In this document: one piece after another, positions 35,331-48,600 of the stretch
How positions within the stretch are numbered: the stretch's first letter is position 1
How the letters are laid out: every line of letters starts with the position of its first letter
Assembly (NCBI GenBank): GCA_006384855.1
Contig: VCJN01000142.1
Location: 62,001 to 126,000, forward strand
DNA: 64,000 nt
Source of the DNA: Tetraselmis striata
Lineage: Eukaryota; Chlorophyta; Chlorodendrophyceae; Chlorodendrales; Chlorodendraceae
Reading direction: 5' to 3'
Translations under genes and position numbers: made by a program
Notes under the pieces: model-generated
The model's input: the letters and a program-made list of their open reading frames with translations, nothing else
Databases searched by the model: none
What the model was told of the DNA's origin: nothing

Positions 35331-36049
35331 AACTAATCATGAAGAGGAACGATGAAACACTTGACTCTGCGACTGCAATGGCTGCTATCCCTGCAGCCCT
35401 CTTGCTTGTGCATGCATCGTAGAAACAGTTATGATCCCAAGCCATTTATGATTTGCCATATGTTAGCCCCGCATGCCCTTCCCTGATGCTGGGCAAAAAC
35501 AATTTGTCAGGAGAAAGAGCTTGACTCAGTGGTAACCAATTCCAATTTCAATAGCCATGCTGCTATCCCTCCTTTCCAAGGCAGAAAGGGACGCATCAGT
35601 GCAAGCATCTGCTGAAGTCGGGGATGCTGAGAGCTTGCGTGCTCCAATAAGCCACATTAGCCGTGAGGGCAGGGACAATTATAGGCTGGCCGACACGCAC
35701 AGGTGGGCGTGCGCCGAGCCGCCTCCGCCCACCGCCGCGCATGTCGCAGTCGGTGGTGCTAGCGCCTCTGCGGTAGCTGCTTCACCGTACGGCCGTCACG
35801 CCTCTATTCCGTCCGGACCAGGTCAGACCGAAACGAGGGGCGAGCCGGGTGCATCGCTACTGTCGTCGCCGCCACCGCCCCCGCTGCCCTCTCCGCCGCT
35901 CTCGTCTCCCCGAAACGAATCAGCAAGCCCCGCACCCAGCAGCGGGGAGGCGCGATCGGTGTCGTCTCATGGTGGCATGGCAGCAAGCATGGCAGCGTAG
36001 GAGACGAACGCCAAACTTCATGTGGGCGCTGTCATAACCAAGACGTTCG

Positions 36050-37430
36050 GGATGCGGGGGAATTTTCTTGGCCAGGTCTTCCCCCGCTCTCCCCCCCGGT
36101 GCCCTCCCTGACGTCCCGTTACACCTGCCATAGTCCCACCGCCGCCATGTGATAGCCACCCGTGTGTATCATCCTGCTCGTCAGTAAGAGATGGGATGAC
36201 GAGGGCGCATGCCCGTTGCGGCACAGCTCCGCCACGGCCTTGTACAGATTTTGGTTGGTGTGAGACACCTCCTTCGCCAGGCAAACCTCCTGCTCCACGC
36301 TCGCGAGCTTCTTCAGCACATCGCGGGGGAACATCTTGCGCCAGAAGATGGCCGCAGCGGCGTCATTCTTGCCTCCGAGCATTGCATCCACCAACATGCC
36401 AAGCCACAGGTCCAGCGAAAATCCACTGGCACAGCTTCTCTTTACGGGAATACCGCGCAATTTTCTCCGCCAGCGTCCACACTCGTCCTGCCATGCCAAA
36501 CAAGAGGATAATGCAAGCGCAGATTGCTGTCAGCTCCCCGCAATTCGAGCGAGACAGTGGGGATTCTGCGTGAAATACGGTACTAGTGCATAGTGGCAGT
36601 GCAGTGCATGGTGCCAATAACATGTCACACGGGGGGCGCACCAAAGTATTACCGGCTAGCCACAGCCTTGGCGTCAATGATGCGCTTTTAACGCATGCGC
36701 AATGAGCCGATCACTATCAGGAATGTCGCCGCAGCCGCCGCCTCCGCGTGGCTCCAGCAGCAGCTTGGCTTGGTCCAGAACAATCACCATCACGGGGTGG
36801 CCTGTCAGCTTCCGGAAGCCGGGCAGCACAAGCAAGGCGCAGGCCCGCGCATAGTACAGCCGGCTGCGGTGAATCTCAACCATTGGGTCGCAGGTGTACT
36901 ACGGCACAAAGCTCCAGTCAATCCCCACGTACTTCATGCCCACCTCCGCCGATGCGCCCAGATTGCGCTTCTGCTGTGCAAACTGTTGCGTCGACATGGG
37001 TGAGCTGTAGGTGTTTGGTGCATCCGGCTTGCAGTTCGCCCACCGCCAGCTGAGCAAGCAGGTGTAGTCCCAGTTGTCCCTGCCTGCCTCACGGTGCGGA
37101 ACCCCATGTAGTCACCGCTGTGGACGGTCTCGTACACTGGAAGCTGCGTCCAACGGTGGGCCACAGCATGAGGAGGAGGAGGCGCACCGCAGGCTCGCTC
37201 AGAATCTCGGGGAGCATAACGTGCAGGTTGTACACCTCGTGCCCAAGAAATTGCGGGTCGAGCGTGACGTTCCGCTCCGGCAGCTGGCCGTCCATCATGA
37301 AAGCTCCGGATAGGCCGGGCGTGGCGTGGCCCTCACTTGCCGGCGAGGTGGAGAGGGGAGACAGAGGAGTCAGGGGAGCGGAGAGCAGAGTTTGGGTGAA
37401 GGAGGAGAAGGAGTTGCGGATTGCTTGATT
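36050..37430 (-). pseudogene. Unrecognised decayed multi-part gene
   Basis: Minus-strand patches with clear coding character lie in a row. 37298-37089 has LDPQFLGHEVYNLHVMLP, then in another frame RWTQLPVYETVHSGDYMGF before a GTGAGG donor. 37040-36674 has TYSSPMSTQQFAQQKR, GMKYVGIDWSF and YYARACALLVLPGFRK, with an in-frame TAG between. 36420-36119 has LDLWLGMLVDAMLGGKND and FPRDVLKKLASVEQEV. I recognise no family. Frame changes and the stop suggest decay, though missed introns could explain some. Confidence 0.35.
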
Positions 37431-39287
37431 GGGTTGCCGAAGGCGTCCGCCATGAAACCATCACAGTCCGCTGGCGCAGGGCGCTCTTGACTTGCCAGTG
37501 TGCCGGAAAGGGGGGCTGGGGGAGCTGAGGGCAGTGCTTCGCGGTAACTTGGAATGCCGGCGCGAGTGGCGGCGCTGAGGCGGGTCGTTGGGGCGGCGGG
37601 GAAAGCTACATGACTATGGGACGAGTGCCGTCAGGGGCTGCGCAGGGTGTACTAGAGCCCAGGGACTTGGAAGGGTGCGCTGCTTTGCGCCAAGTTCGAT
37701 TTGCCGCTCAGCGGCACTCCCTAAAGCAATCGATCCAAGCAATGCAACGCAGCAACACCTCCCCGCCAGCGGCGACTGCCAATAAAGTAGCCGCTATAGG
37801 ACTGTTTTCTTCAGACGAGCCAGTGTTGAAACTGGAACGATCCCTGCGGCACGAGAGCCATGGCACTACGTCAATTGCAAGGCGGCATTCCACCGCAGCA
37901 AAGCCATGATGCCTATGACATGTTGTGATAGGTGGTGAAGAAGGGGGTATGGTGAATGGCTGGGAAGGCAGCATGCGTGCATGGAGCTAATGTGCTCCAG
38001 CTACTGCCAATCGTGCACATCTCATTTGTCACCTGATATTGTGAGACAGGCAAGGGCAAGGCTGCAGGCTTATGTGTCTACAGGTTGGCGCTGTGGGGGG
38101 AATAAAAAGGTGATTGCCTCTGATTGGAAGTCCCCGGTGTTAAGGAGTTGTCTCGGACATCTCTGTGGACATCCGTTAATAACAGCCAGTGTATGATTCC
38201 TGAGATTGAGGATGGCCGAAGTTCCCCAAGAAGCATGGCAACATGCATGCAAGGACTCACCGTACATCTCGTTGCATGTCAATCTAATGCCCCTTGCACT
38301 TTGACCCCCCCCCCCCCCCCGGGCCGCAAAACACCAACCCCCCATTTTATCCTCAGAGACAGCTGAGAGCATATGCAGTAGCCCATGCATGATCTCACGC
38401 GGCAGTGCCCCTACGCTGCCGGACATCGCTGAGCCAGCTGCACTCACAAGACTTCCAACTAAGGATGTAATGGCGCGCATCTGCGTTGGCAGTGTGCCTG
38501 TCAGTCCGTTGGCAACATGCGAGGGAAGCAGCATAGCGCTCTCTCATTTGTATTTTGGGGCGGAACCACCCGGGCGGTCGGGGCGAGGGGGAACCCACGC
38601 CCCCCCCCCCCCCCCCTCTTCTCATACATACGATACCGATATAAAATACGATACATTCTCGGTGTGTCATCCACGGATACTCCGCGCTACTACTACATGC
38701 GTCAAAAATAATAAATCGGTGCCCCACGCGGTAGAACGAGCCGTTCGGTACCGGGTAAATATGCTGAAAAAAAAAGCAACATTGTTACCTATACACCGGG
38801 CTGCGGCCTGAGTGTGTACTGCTCCGGCCTTTCGGGGAATGCTGGCGTAAGGCCCTAACAACGCTGGCTTTGATCTTAGTCGCTACGTAAGGCCCTAACA
38901 ACGCTGGCTTTGATTTTATAGTCGCTAGCAATGTAACAGACTGCTCGTAGTCGTGGTCGCTATCTAAATAAAAGGATCCTTCATTATTTATGGTTAAAGT
39001 CGGTATGAGTTCCGCGCGACTACCGGTCGACCGCCTGCTGACTCAAGCGCATGCCATGCTAGCTCTCGTCGATGCTGCCCATGCCGGCCCGCCGCGGCAT
39101 GCCGGTTTCCGTAGTCGGAAACGACAACTGCGCCTATCTTCCGGCGCGCCGTCGCATAAGGTGTTTTCTACGGTTGAATCACACCAAAGGGGGTTGCTCT
39201 AGCGTGCAGCGGGGTCGGGGTCGTTGGTTTTAGTCGCGCGAGGGGGCTGAGGTGGCTCGGTGAGCGAGTGGTCGCGCGGGCGCCGTG
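37431..39287. other. Intergenic region upstream of the 20-exon gene
   Basis: No gene supported. It contains C runs near 38307-38320 and 38600-38616, and a tandem duplication of about 42 bp at 38845-38926 (TAAGGCCCTAACAACGCTGG twice). The 3' part just before 39288 is the likely promoter; no clear TATA box is seen there. Confidence 0.5.
38845..38926 (+). repeat. Tandem duplication, two ~42-bp units
   Basis: CGTAAGGCCCTAACAACGCT, GGCTTTGAT and TAGTCGCTA occur twice in a row. TAGGGC/CCCTAA resemblance to telomere repeat is slight. Confidence 0.8.
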
Positions 39288-39603
39288 ATGGCTGCGGGCA
39301 AGAAGACTGGCAAAAAAACGGGCGGGAAGGCGAAGAAGTGGCCGCTGCCGCCCGGCCACGGTGCGCTCAGCACCCCTCCACCCCGCACATGCCTCAACAT
39401 CACGGCCACAGGACGGCATGGGACTGCTGCACGCTGCATGGATATATTTTCTGTAGAGTGCGCGCGTCGCAGGGCATGACAACCTTTGAGCGCTGCTAGG
39501 GCTGCTGCCCCTGCGTGTGGGGATCGGCAAGGGCGCGACGGTTTTGCCCTGGCTTGACGGGTCGATGCAGAAATAGAAAGCAGAGACTGGCCGCATCCTT
39601 TGC

Positions 39604-39684
<81 letters not shown>

Positions 39685-42600
39685 TACGTTGGCGGTATTT
39701 TTTTTTTTTTGGGGGGGGGGGGGGGGTGCGGGGGGGGAGTGCGTGCTTGGGTACAATAATTGCAAGCAGCCTTTTGCCGCTTGCCGCCTGAGCCCCCTGG
39801 TCTGATCTTTCCTAACAGTGTCGAGCATCCACGCGCTGGAGAGCTACATGAACAAAGTCATGCACGGCCCGCTGCGGGTGAGCCCGGACTCGCCCCATAT
39901 CACCATCGGAACGCTTTCCGTGCGGTCATGCCCATATAGAGCAGCGGAAGATCCCACCCCACTCGCGCGCTATCTTCCCTGCGATGCACGGCATGTCTGG
40001 TCGCCGATACCTTGGGGAATCGCGAACCTCTCAACCACACCAGCGAGCCGCACCGTGCTGACACCCGGCGCAATGACTCTGTCCCAGACGGGCCTAGAGG
40101 CGGTGTCGGGCGACAACACGCTGCCGGCCGCGGAGGCGCTGCTGCTTATCGCTGACTTCCTCACCGGCACCAAGGCCGCGCAGGCCGCCGTGCAACAGCG
40201 CCTCGGTGCGCCCGCCCGCTGGCGTGCCCTCCCCAGCTCCCCCCCCCCCCCCCCCCCCCAGTGTTAGTGAGTTGGATCCTCACTAACACTGCCGCGCGCG
40301 GCCGCGCGCCCTGCGCCCACGCAGATTCCTACAATGCCATGGAGCCTGGCCCGGAGCCTGGCAATCCAAAGGGTGAGAGGCCGATACTGGGAGGGCAGGG
40401 GCAGGGGGTATACCCTGCCGCCGCCGCGAGGACAGCGCGACGCCAGGCTCTCAACCTCAGCACTCATGCCTTTACCCTGCTAATCACCTCCCCCCCCCCC
40501 CCCCCCCCCCTCTTTCCCACACACATCCAGGGCTGAACAACGAGGCAAAGGGGCGCCTGGACCACCCCATCGTGACGTCACTCACCCGGGCCATTGAGCG
40601 CACGATGATGGTACGCGCCTGGCCAGCCGACTCACGCGCGGGGATGCTTGCTCGACTCAGCGAGGTTCCCTTTGCGGCGGTCCGGCAGCGCGGCAGCCGT
40701 GCCCGCCCCCCCCCCCCCCCCGCCGGGCCACTGGGCCAGGCTCACCCTCCCACCACCCCGAACCCTCGCTGCCGCTTCCATGCAACGCCCGCACTGGCTG
40801 CGCAGCTGCGCCTTGGCTGGAGTGAGACGGACAGCCCGCTGCTGGAGCTGTCGCGGCAGCTGATGGCGGAGGCGCACGCGCACGCGGCGGGCGACCCGCA
40901 GCACTTTCTGTCGCCCAGCATCCCGGCGGAGGTGCGGCCTCAGCCTGGCCTCCACCGCAGCAGCACTCTGCCGCCCATCTTCCCCTGCTCGCCACATGAA
41001 TTCCGCGTCTTCATCCCTCCTCGAGCCCCCCCACACACCCCCCCCCCCCCCCCCCCCCCGCCAGCTGCACTCCCCCATAGCCGATCCGGAGCGACCGCAT
41101 GGCACTGCACAGTCGCCCAGTGCGCCGAGCAATGCCTACCGTGTCGCAGGAGTCGTTCTCGCTGCACGAGTTCAGGGACGCCATCGGGGAGGCGGTGATG
41201 CACACCTCGCAGCTCGTCAACACCGGGAGCATGCTGATGGTGGTGGAGTACCGGGTGCGCCCCTCCCCACTGGCCCAACACGGCCCCGTGCTAGCGGCCC
41301 CCATGCGCCCGCACGGGAGCACGGGCGTACGGGCGCCCTCCCCCTGCGCCCGCTGTCACCGCCTGCCCGTGGCTCACCCCGCCACGGCCGCCACTCGTTT
41401 CCGCAGCTGGCCATGGTAGAGGGCGGCGCGCAGGAGGATAGCCTGGCGCTGCTGACGAGGATGGTGGAGGGCGAGGCAAAGGCTATCCGAGGGTCGGCGG
41501 GCGCCATCGGCGGGATGATGATGCGGGCCATCCAGTGCGCGCCTCCCCACTTGACCGCCCCCGCCTCCTGTTCGGGTGTTTAGGGTTAGGTTTAAGGCTT
41601 TAGGGATTAGGGTTATAAACCAAGAAACCCTAAACCTAGAACCTAAATACACAACAGTGCCTGGGACTTGCGGCTGTGCCGGCCCCGCCAGCCACTGAGA
41701 GCGCATGGGGGCTGGGTGGCTGAGAGGGAGCTGCGTGACTGTGCCGCTGGCAGGCGGCAGCGCCGGGTGGGGGGCATGCTGAGCGGCGATCACCGGCGCG
41801 AGGTGAGCGTGGGGCTGGACGACGTGCGCGGCGTGGTGGGCGGCACCGTCACTGACATCATCGCCAACCTGGAGGGCATCAAGGATATCATCCAGGTAGG
41901 CGCGTCGGGCCGGGGGGGTTGGGGGGGGGGGGGGGGGGGGGGGGGCGCAGATGGAAGAGCCGCGCCGTAGCCCATCCTGCACAATGACGTCGCTCTAGGG
42001 GTCAGTCTGGCAAGTCGGACAAAGGCGCCCATCCAACTGCGGGTGCCAACGCACTCACAATAAGCCGGTGATAAAATGAGACTGTTTGGGGTGCCTCACG
42101 GCACTTGCTTAGTTTCTAACAAGTTCCTGCTAATACATTAATTCATTTGTTTTTGCATGGCGAAAGATGGGCACCTTCTTATAAGTGCTTGATTAATCGA
42201 TTGATGACTAATTGATTTAGTCAGCATGTCGGCAGCGGTAATGAAGATAGAAATTGAAGTTGGCAGCGGCAGCGGCAGCGCTTTTGGGACTGCAAATGGT
42301 TCAGCATGTCCCGGGGAGAGATGGACCAGGGATGCACGTCCTGTTGTGGCACCAGCTGGCGGGGAGGGGGGAGGGGCTGAGCAGCGCTGAGCGGAGCGCC
42401 GCGCCGGCCGCGCAGATGTCGGCGTCGTCGCAGCGGCTGAAGGAGCTGGAGGACGCGGCTGACGCGGAGGCGACGGCGGAGGGCGGCCCGGATGCCGCAG
42501 AGGGTGGCCCCAGCAGCGAGTCGGCGCTCGCTGCGGAGGCGCCGGAGGGCAAGGCGGCCGCAGATGAGGTGGCGGCGGCGGACCAGGCGGCGGAGGTGAG

Positions 42601-45600
42601 TCCCTGCCTCCCGCGCACATGCTTGCATCACCCCTAAGCCGCGATGGCGACGGCAAGGCGCCAGGGAGAGGGGGGCACTTGGTGCTGAAGCAGCTGCCGG
42701 CAGTCTGGGTGCGCGCGCGGTTGAGGGCGGCTCTCACTCCGGGCGCGACCTGCGCCTTGTGTGCAGGCGGAGGGTGAAGAGGCTCCGACTGACGCCGCGC
42801 CGGCCGATGCGCCACTTGCCGCGGAGGAGGGCGACAGCGCGGATGGGCTGGTGCCTGGCGAGCAGGCCGTCAAGATCCTGGACCAGATGATTGAGACGGT
42901 GGGTGAAACCGGGGGAGGGGGCACCCGCTGAGAGGGGGACCGGGGGGGGGGGGGGGGGGGGGGGGGGGCAGGGGCACAAGGCTAGCTGTGCTCGAGAGGT
43001 CCCTATCTGTGGCTGGGCTGTGGCATGCAGCATGTAGAATGCACCGGTTTTATATCCCAATGCTGGTGCTGAGGCCTGCTGTTATCGGTATGTACTAACA
43101 ACTCTATTAAAGGTAGAATGGAAGTCCGGCAATCTGAATGGAATAGCAAATCTGTTTATAGAATGGTTGTGTTGATGGTTTGGATTCTTGGAATGAAAAC
43201 TGACAGATACATTTTTGTCTTAGTGCTTTCGGTTTCGGATAACATTACGTACATTGTTTGTGTTCGTTATCCCATTTATTTCGGGAAAAAGTATAGTTGA
43301 TTTTTTTGGTAATCGGATAGCGATACAGGAATGGGGGCGATGCACAACAATGTCAGTACGTTAATCACACTGGTAGCATCACGCGTTTTATTTTTACACG
43401 TCAGAGATGAAGGATATATTGCAGCAACAAAAATAAATAACATGAAGGATATTGCAGACCTGATCGATTACACAATCTTTTGCTATCGCGCCCATCGAGT
43501 TTATTGCGATGTGTGGCCTGGCTGTGGCATGTAGCCTGTAAAAAGCACCGGTCATACATTCCAATGCTGGTGTGAGGTCTGCTGTTATCTAGCCAGCATA
43601 TTAGGATGGGAGCTCGGCAGCTGGAATGGAATACAATAATATGTTTTATTATAACAGAAAAATAATAGAATAGAAAACATTAATGATAAAAACATTATGT
43701 AATAGAAAATGCGTCATTAACAGTTTGGGGATTTTTAAATGACAACTGACCGATACATCTTAGTCTTAATGCGCACCGAATTTCGATGGCACTAAGTGCA
43801 TTGTTTGAGTTTGTATCGCCCATTTATTGCGGAAGTTACAATATAAATTTCAGGTGCATTCTTTTCAGAAATATTAGGTAGCGATACAGGAATGCGGGCC
43901 ATGCACAACGATGTGATTACGTTAATCACAGTGGTAGCATCACGTGTTTCACTTTAACACGTGAGGTAATCCTTATATACATGACATAACTGAACGTGCA
44001 TTTGTTAACGCGTATATATACTGGTAAGGATTAATACCTATTGCGTTTGGGAAGGATATCGCATACATAAAGGATATATTGCAACAACATAACATGAAGG
44101 ATTGCATGATCTTTACTATCGCGTGCATAGAGTATATTACGATGGAACTTCAGCAATAACAGTACGAGAGCAGAAAATACCAGAATAGAATAGAAATAGG
44201 AAAGAAAAACTAGAAGGTCCATGCCCCGTCGTTTAACATTATTTGCCACCTACGCGCTATTTAGTCCGTTATTATTTTGCGGAATCGGTATTTCTGGGGG
44301 TAGAGTGTACAGTTTAGGGTTTAGGGTGGACCTACATGAGAAAAACTCAAGAATTACGTGGCGTGAACTAGGTCATCAGCACTATTCCGGTTTCCAAGTG
44401 ACCTTCACCCGCCCCCTTTCCCTCCGAAAGAATACTACAAATTTACTGGCTATGAGGCGCTAACTACTAAGCCATCAACAGCATTTCCGTATCGGTGAAT
44501 GTCAATGCGATTATTAGCCGCAAAACGCGATGCTGCGCTGCGCTAGATGCTGACAGTGCGGTTCGTTATGAGATTGCACTCGTACTGTATAAACTACAGA
44601 GTTAAGTGGTGTTGACTACTATAAATGCTGATGATTGTTTCTTAATTAGCGCTTTGTATGTCCAGGTAGCGCTTTATACATCTGCATGTCAGAGATCAAA
44701 TGTAGACGAAACTATAGCGAAGACTCCCATGTGTAGGTTGCTAGCTAGCAGTCCCAGTCTGGGGTAGTCATTTATGTAGCAAGGGTTTCTCATCGGTGCG
44801 CCGGCACTCGTACGTCTATGCGCCAACGCGGAATTTCAGTTTCTTGTGACAAGTGTACGCCCAGCACCAGGGTGTATGTGCAGAGTCTGGATTTGTATGC
44901 AGTGCATGTACATCAGGCGCGTTCTCCATAGGTTGCGCGGATGTTCTCAGTGTTAAGCTGGAATCCCTGGTGATATGACGTCCGTACACCGGAGCTGACA
45001 CGGGTGTGCGCGTGGCCCTGCGCAGACTCAGTCGGCCATGGACACCGCGATGCAGCACCTGAGCGAGATGGTGGAGGGCGCAGCGTACGACAAGGCGGCG
45101 GACCTGTTTGCGGAGATTGCGCGCGAGGAGCGCGCTGTTGTCAAGCTGCTGAGCATCCGCAAGTGGCAGGTGATCCAGCGCATCGCAGGCGGCCCGCTTG
45201 ACGCCCGCCGCAGTCTTTCATGCCGAAGACTGCCGCTGTCGCTGACATGCTGCCTGTGCTCTGCCCCCTTCTCCCCGGCAGACCAAGCTGGAGCTGTCTC
45301 AGTCCACTCTTCAGGCTGGCATCCGCAGGGTGATGGCGCTGCTGCGCACGATGGCTGCCGACCGCGAGGGTGAGCCGGGTGCCCGGTAAAGAATGTATAG
45401 TCGTAAAAATACTCCGACGACAACAGTACCCCTGCAAAAGGCAAACTCGCTGGCGCCATGCAAATTCGCAAATTCGTTTAAGCCTGGGCTGATGGGCAGG
45501 CGATTAGCCAACAGGAATACGGTGGGTGTGTGCGATATGTCTCGAGGCTGATTGTCCGACGAGACAAATGCCGGGATGAGATATCCCTCCGCGGTGCCTA

Positions 45601-48600
45601 GCATCGAATTATCATGCATGGTTACGTTCTGCTTGTTGCCAAGAAGAAACCGTCGATACCACTTTCAGAAAGGTGATTATTGCCGCTGAACCGCGTCACG
45701 AGCTGTGATTCGTCTCGTTCGACGATAACCGTCACGCTGTTCGTCACGGTCGAGAAAACATGACGAGGCGGGAGTTATTATTTGCCAGCTGACGGGCTGC
45801 GTCGTCTGTCGCTTTAGCCGATCTAAGTCGGGCTGAAATTGCTTGCTGCCCAGAAGTTATTGTTGGCTGCTGAGCTAAGTTGTCGATTGTCGTCACACAG
45901 GAGACCCGCCGCCTCGAAGCGAGCGCGGTCGCGAAGCAGCCGCCCGGCCGCCGCCGTTCTTCGAGGCGCTGACACTGCTGACGAGCGCGATGTGCCGCTG
46001 CATCGGCGACGCGGAGCGCTCGGTGGGAGTCGGCCTGCAGGAGGAGCAGGAGGAGGCGCAGCCGGCGGTGCGCCCAGCTCCCCCCCCCCCCCCCCTCGGC
46101 ACACACACACACACACCACCGTGGATGCGCCGACTAGTATATATTGCGGACCCTGCTACGTTCGCGGCTCAGCTCGATAACTCGACTTTACGCGTATGCG
46201 ACAGAGAAGCCAAGAGCCTAGGCGGACGCGGACACGTGACACCGAGCCATCTCCCATATTTAACAGCGCACCGAGCACAATTATTGTTTTCCGCCGACTC
46301 GGCTCGTAACATCGACTGTGTCGGTTTGGCACGGCTTCGTCCGCGTCGGCTCACCTCGCCGCACGACACTGGCCGTCCCGTTGATCGCCTTGTCTCGGCT
46401 CGGCTCATCTCGGGCGGGGTCGATTCGATCTGGGTCCTCGCGCCGCCCGGTACGATCGGTCTCTGTCCGGCAATGAAGGTGTATGTGATTTGTTTAATTG
46501 TTGGTCAGGGGAAAGGGGGGATGTTGGCGAGAGTCTGGGGTACTGTTCATTAAGAACCTTGTTGCAGCAATTGCAGTGAGATTTTCCGAGCGTTTACTTT
46601 ACATTCTGCTGACATGTGTTTGCCATGGCGGACTTTGCAGCCCGTAAGCCCGGACGCACCGCTGACCTACACACAGGCACTGGAGAAGCTCAGGTGGGCT
46701 GTCAGCCGAGCACCCACGCCATTGTCAAAGACAGGCAGATGACCGCGCTGGCCTGTCATCCACTTGAATACCTGGGACCGCTAAGTATCCCTTGCGGCAC
46801 GGGCCTGCAGAAGCAGCGTGGGGGCGGACCTGGAGGAGGGCATCGCTGCAACGCAAGGTGGTGGCAGAGTGGGCGCCGGATGGCGGCGCCGCGCCAACGC
46901 CGGTGATGCTGCTGCGCCACCAGCAGGCGGTGTGCCGCGCACTGCAGCGGCTGCAGAGCCGCCTGATGCACTGCCTGCAGGTGGGCGCCCGGTGCCGCTT
47001 CGGGGCTTCACTCCCTTTCGCCTGAATAACAGAATAACCGTTGTTGCCTCGCCCACTCCCCCCAAATAGGGCAATGTTTACGAGCTATTATCGGCCATAT
47101 GGCAAACGTTTAAACCAACATAAGTATCATGCACCGCATAATACGCTCATGATTGCTTAACTTGCTTAATCAAATGTTTGAAAGAAACTCAGATTGTCAA
47201 TCTAAAGTCTAACTGGACGGCTTGACGAGTCTATTGACATGTTCATTTCGTCATTTCATTGTTTGCTAGCGCTTAATGAATTGCTCAGGACGGCGGCGGA
47301 TCTCATTGACTCGAAAACAGTTTCAGCTTGTGCCAGTGTTAGTTTTTGGAGCAGCGTACGTCTAGCGCAGATTTATGATTGGGACGTCATTGGCCGCTGG
47401 ATGGTTTGTAGGCTGCTCTGCTTGTGTGGCCATCAATGGAAATATGTGAAGCCTTCCTCTCACAACAGACATCGCTGTAGAGGCAGGTAGACTCATCTTA
47501 CGGTTTCGGAGCACTAAATCGTGGATTGGAAGCTGATATATGCCGAGACTACTGCTCAATAAGGGGTATCTAGTTTGCCAACAAGTGCCAGAGCTCCGAA
47601 ACCATAGCTCTCTGAACCATTGTACTTTCGTCCTAAGCTTAATGAAAGCTGAGCATCATAATTGTTACTGTGTGCTGGTAAAATAGGATTATGCCGAATC
47701 CATGCTTTAGAAGGTCAGCGATTCTTCCGGCTCTTTGCAAAACAATTCATTGTTTTCCGACCGGTTAACCCATTAAACAATATGATGCATCACCCGGCCC
47801 CAATAGGGTGCCTGGCTGTAGCCCTACATACTCTGTGTATGTTATTTTACCAATATGCTGATAACTAAATTATGTTACGAATAAGCTAATGTTTTGTTTT
47901 GGAAGCTGATCCTGGAACAGCGCAGACAATGCGGAATCAGTAACCCCCCCCCCCCCCCTCCCACCCCGCCCCCGTTCTTTGCGGCTGCGCGCCCTCTCAC
48001 TGACAAGATGTGCCTGCTGGCAGTCATCCGACGGACTTAGCACCGTCTCGTGGGACGCGGGCAAGCTGGCGGTGGTGCCGCAAGGGTCGGCCGGCGCCTC
48101 CACCGAGGCCGCCGCAGCCGTGCCGCTCCTGCGCGCAAGCCAGGTGGGCACCCCGCCCGTCCAAGGCTCCGACTCGCAATCAGACTGCGCCCAAGCAGTG
48201 GATCGGGAGGCCGGCGCTGCGTGCTTGCCATTGTGCCCGCGCTCCTGAGCGCCGGCGGTTGGGTGATTGTGCAGGAGCTGCGCGCGTACCTGGCGGACGC
48301 GTGGCGCGGAGACGGAGTGGGCGGCGGTGCTGCGCACCAGCATGGCGGAGCTGGAGCGCACGTGCCAGCACCTCAAGCACGGAGGTGGAGGGCTTTGGCA
48401 GGTGTGCGCCTTGCCTGCGTGTACCCAATGAGTGACACGGGCGATGGCCTGCGTCGCCCTGTCGCCACGACGCACTGCCGCTCCGCATGCTGGTGGGCGG
48501 ACCTGGGTGGTACATTGGTGGTGCCCTTCCTCAGTCCTCATTGGCCGACTCCCCGGTGGGCATGTCGCGCAGGGCCATGCTTGGTCTTGCAGCTGAGCCG

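Noticed and set aside
35557-36000. 147-codon plus-strand frame, Pro/Ser-rich
   Set aside because: Low-complexity reading without splice or family support, in a region of decayed minus-strand genes.
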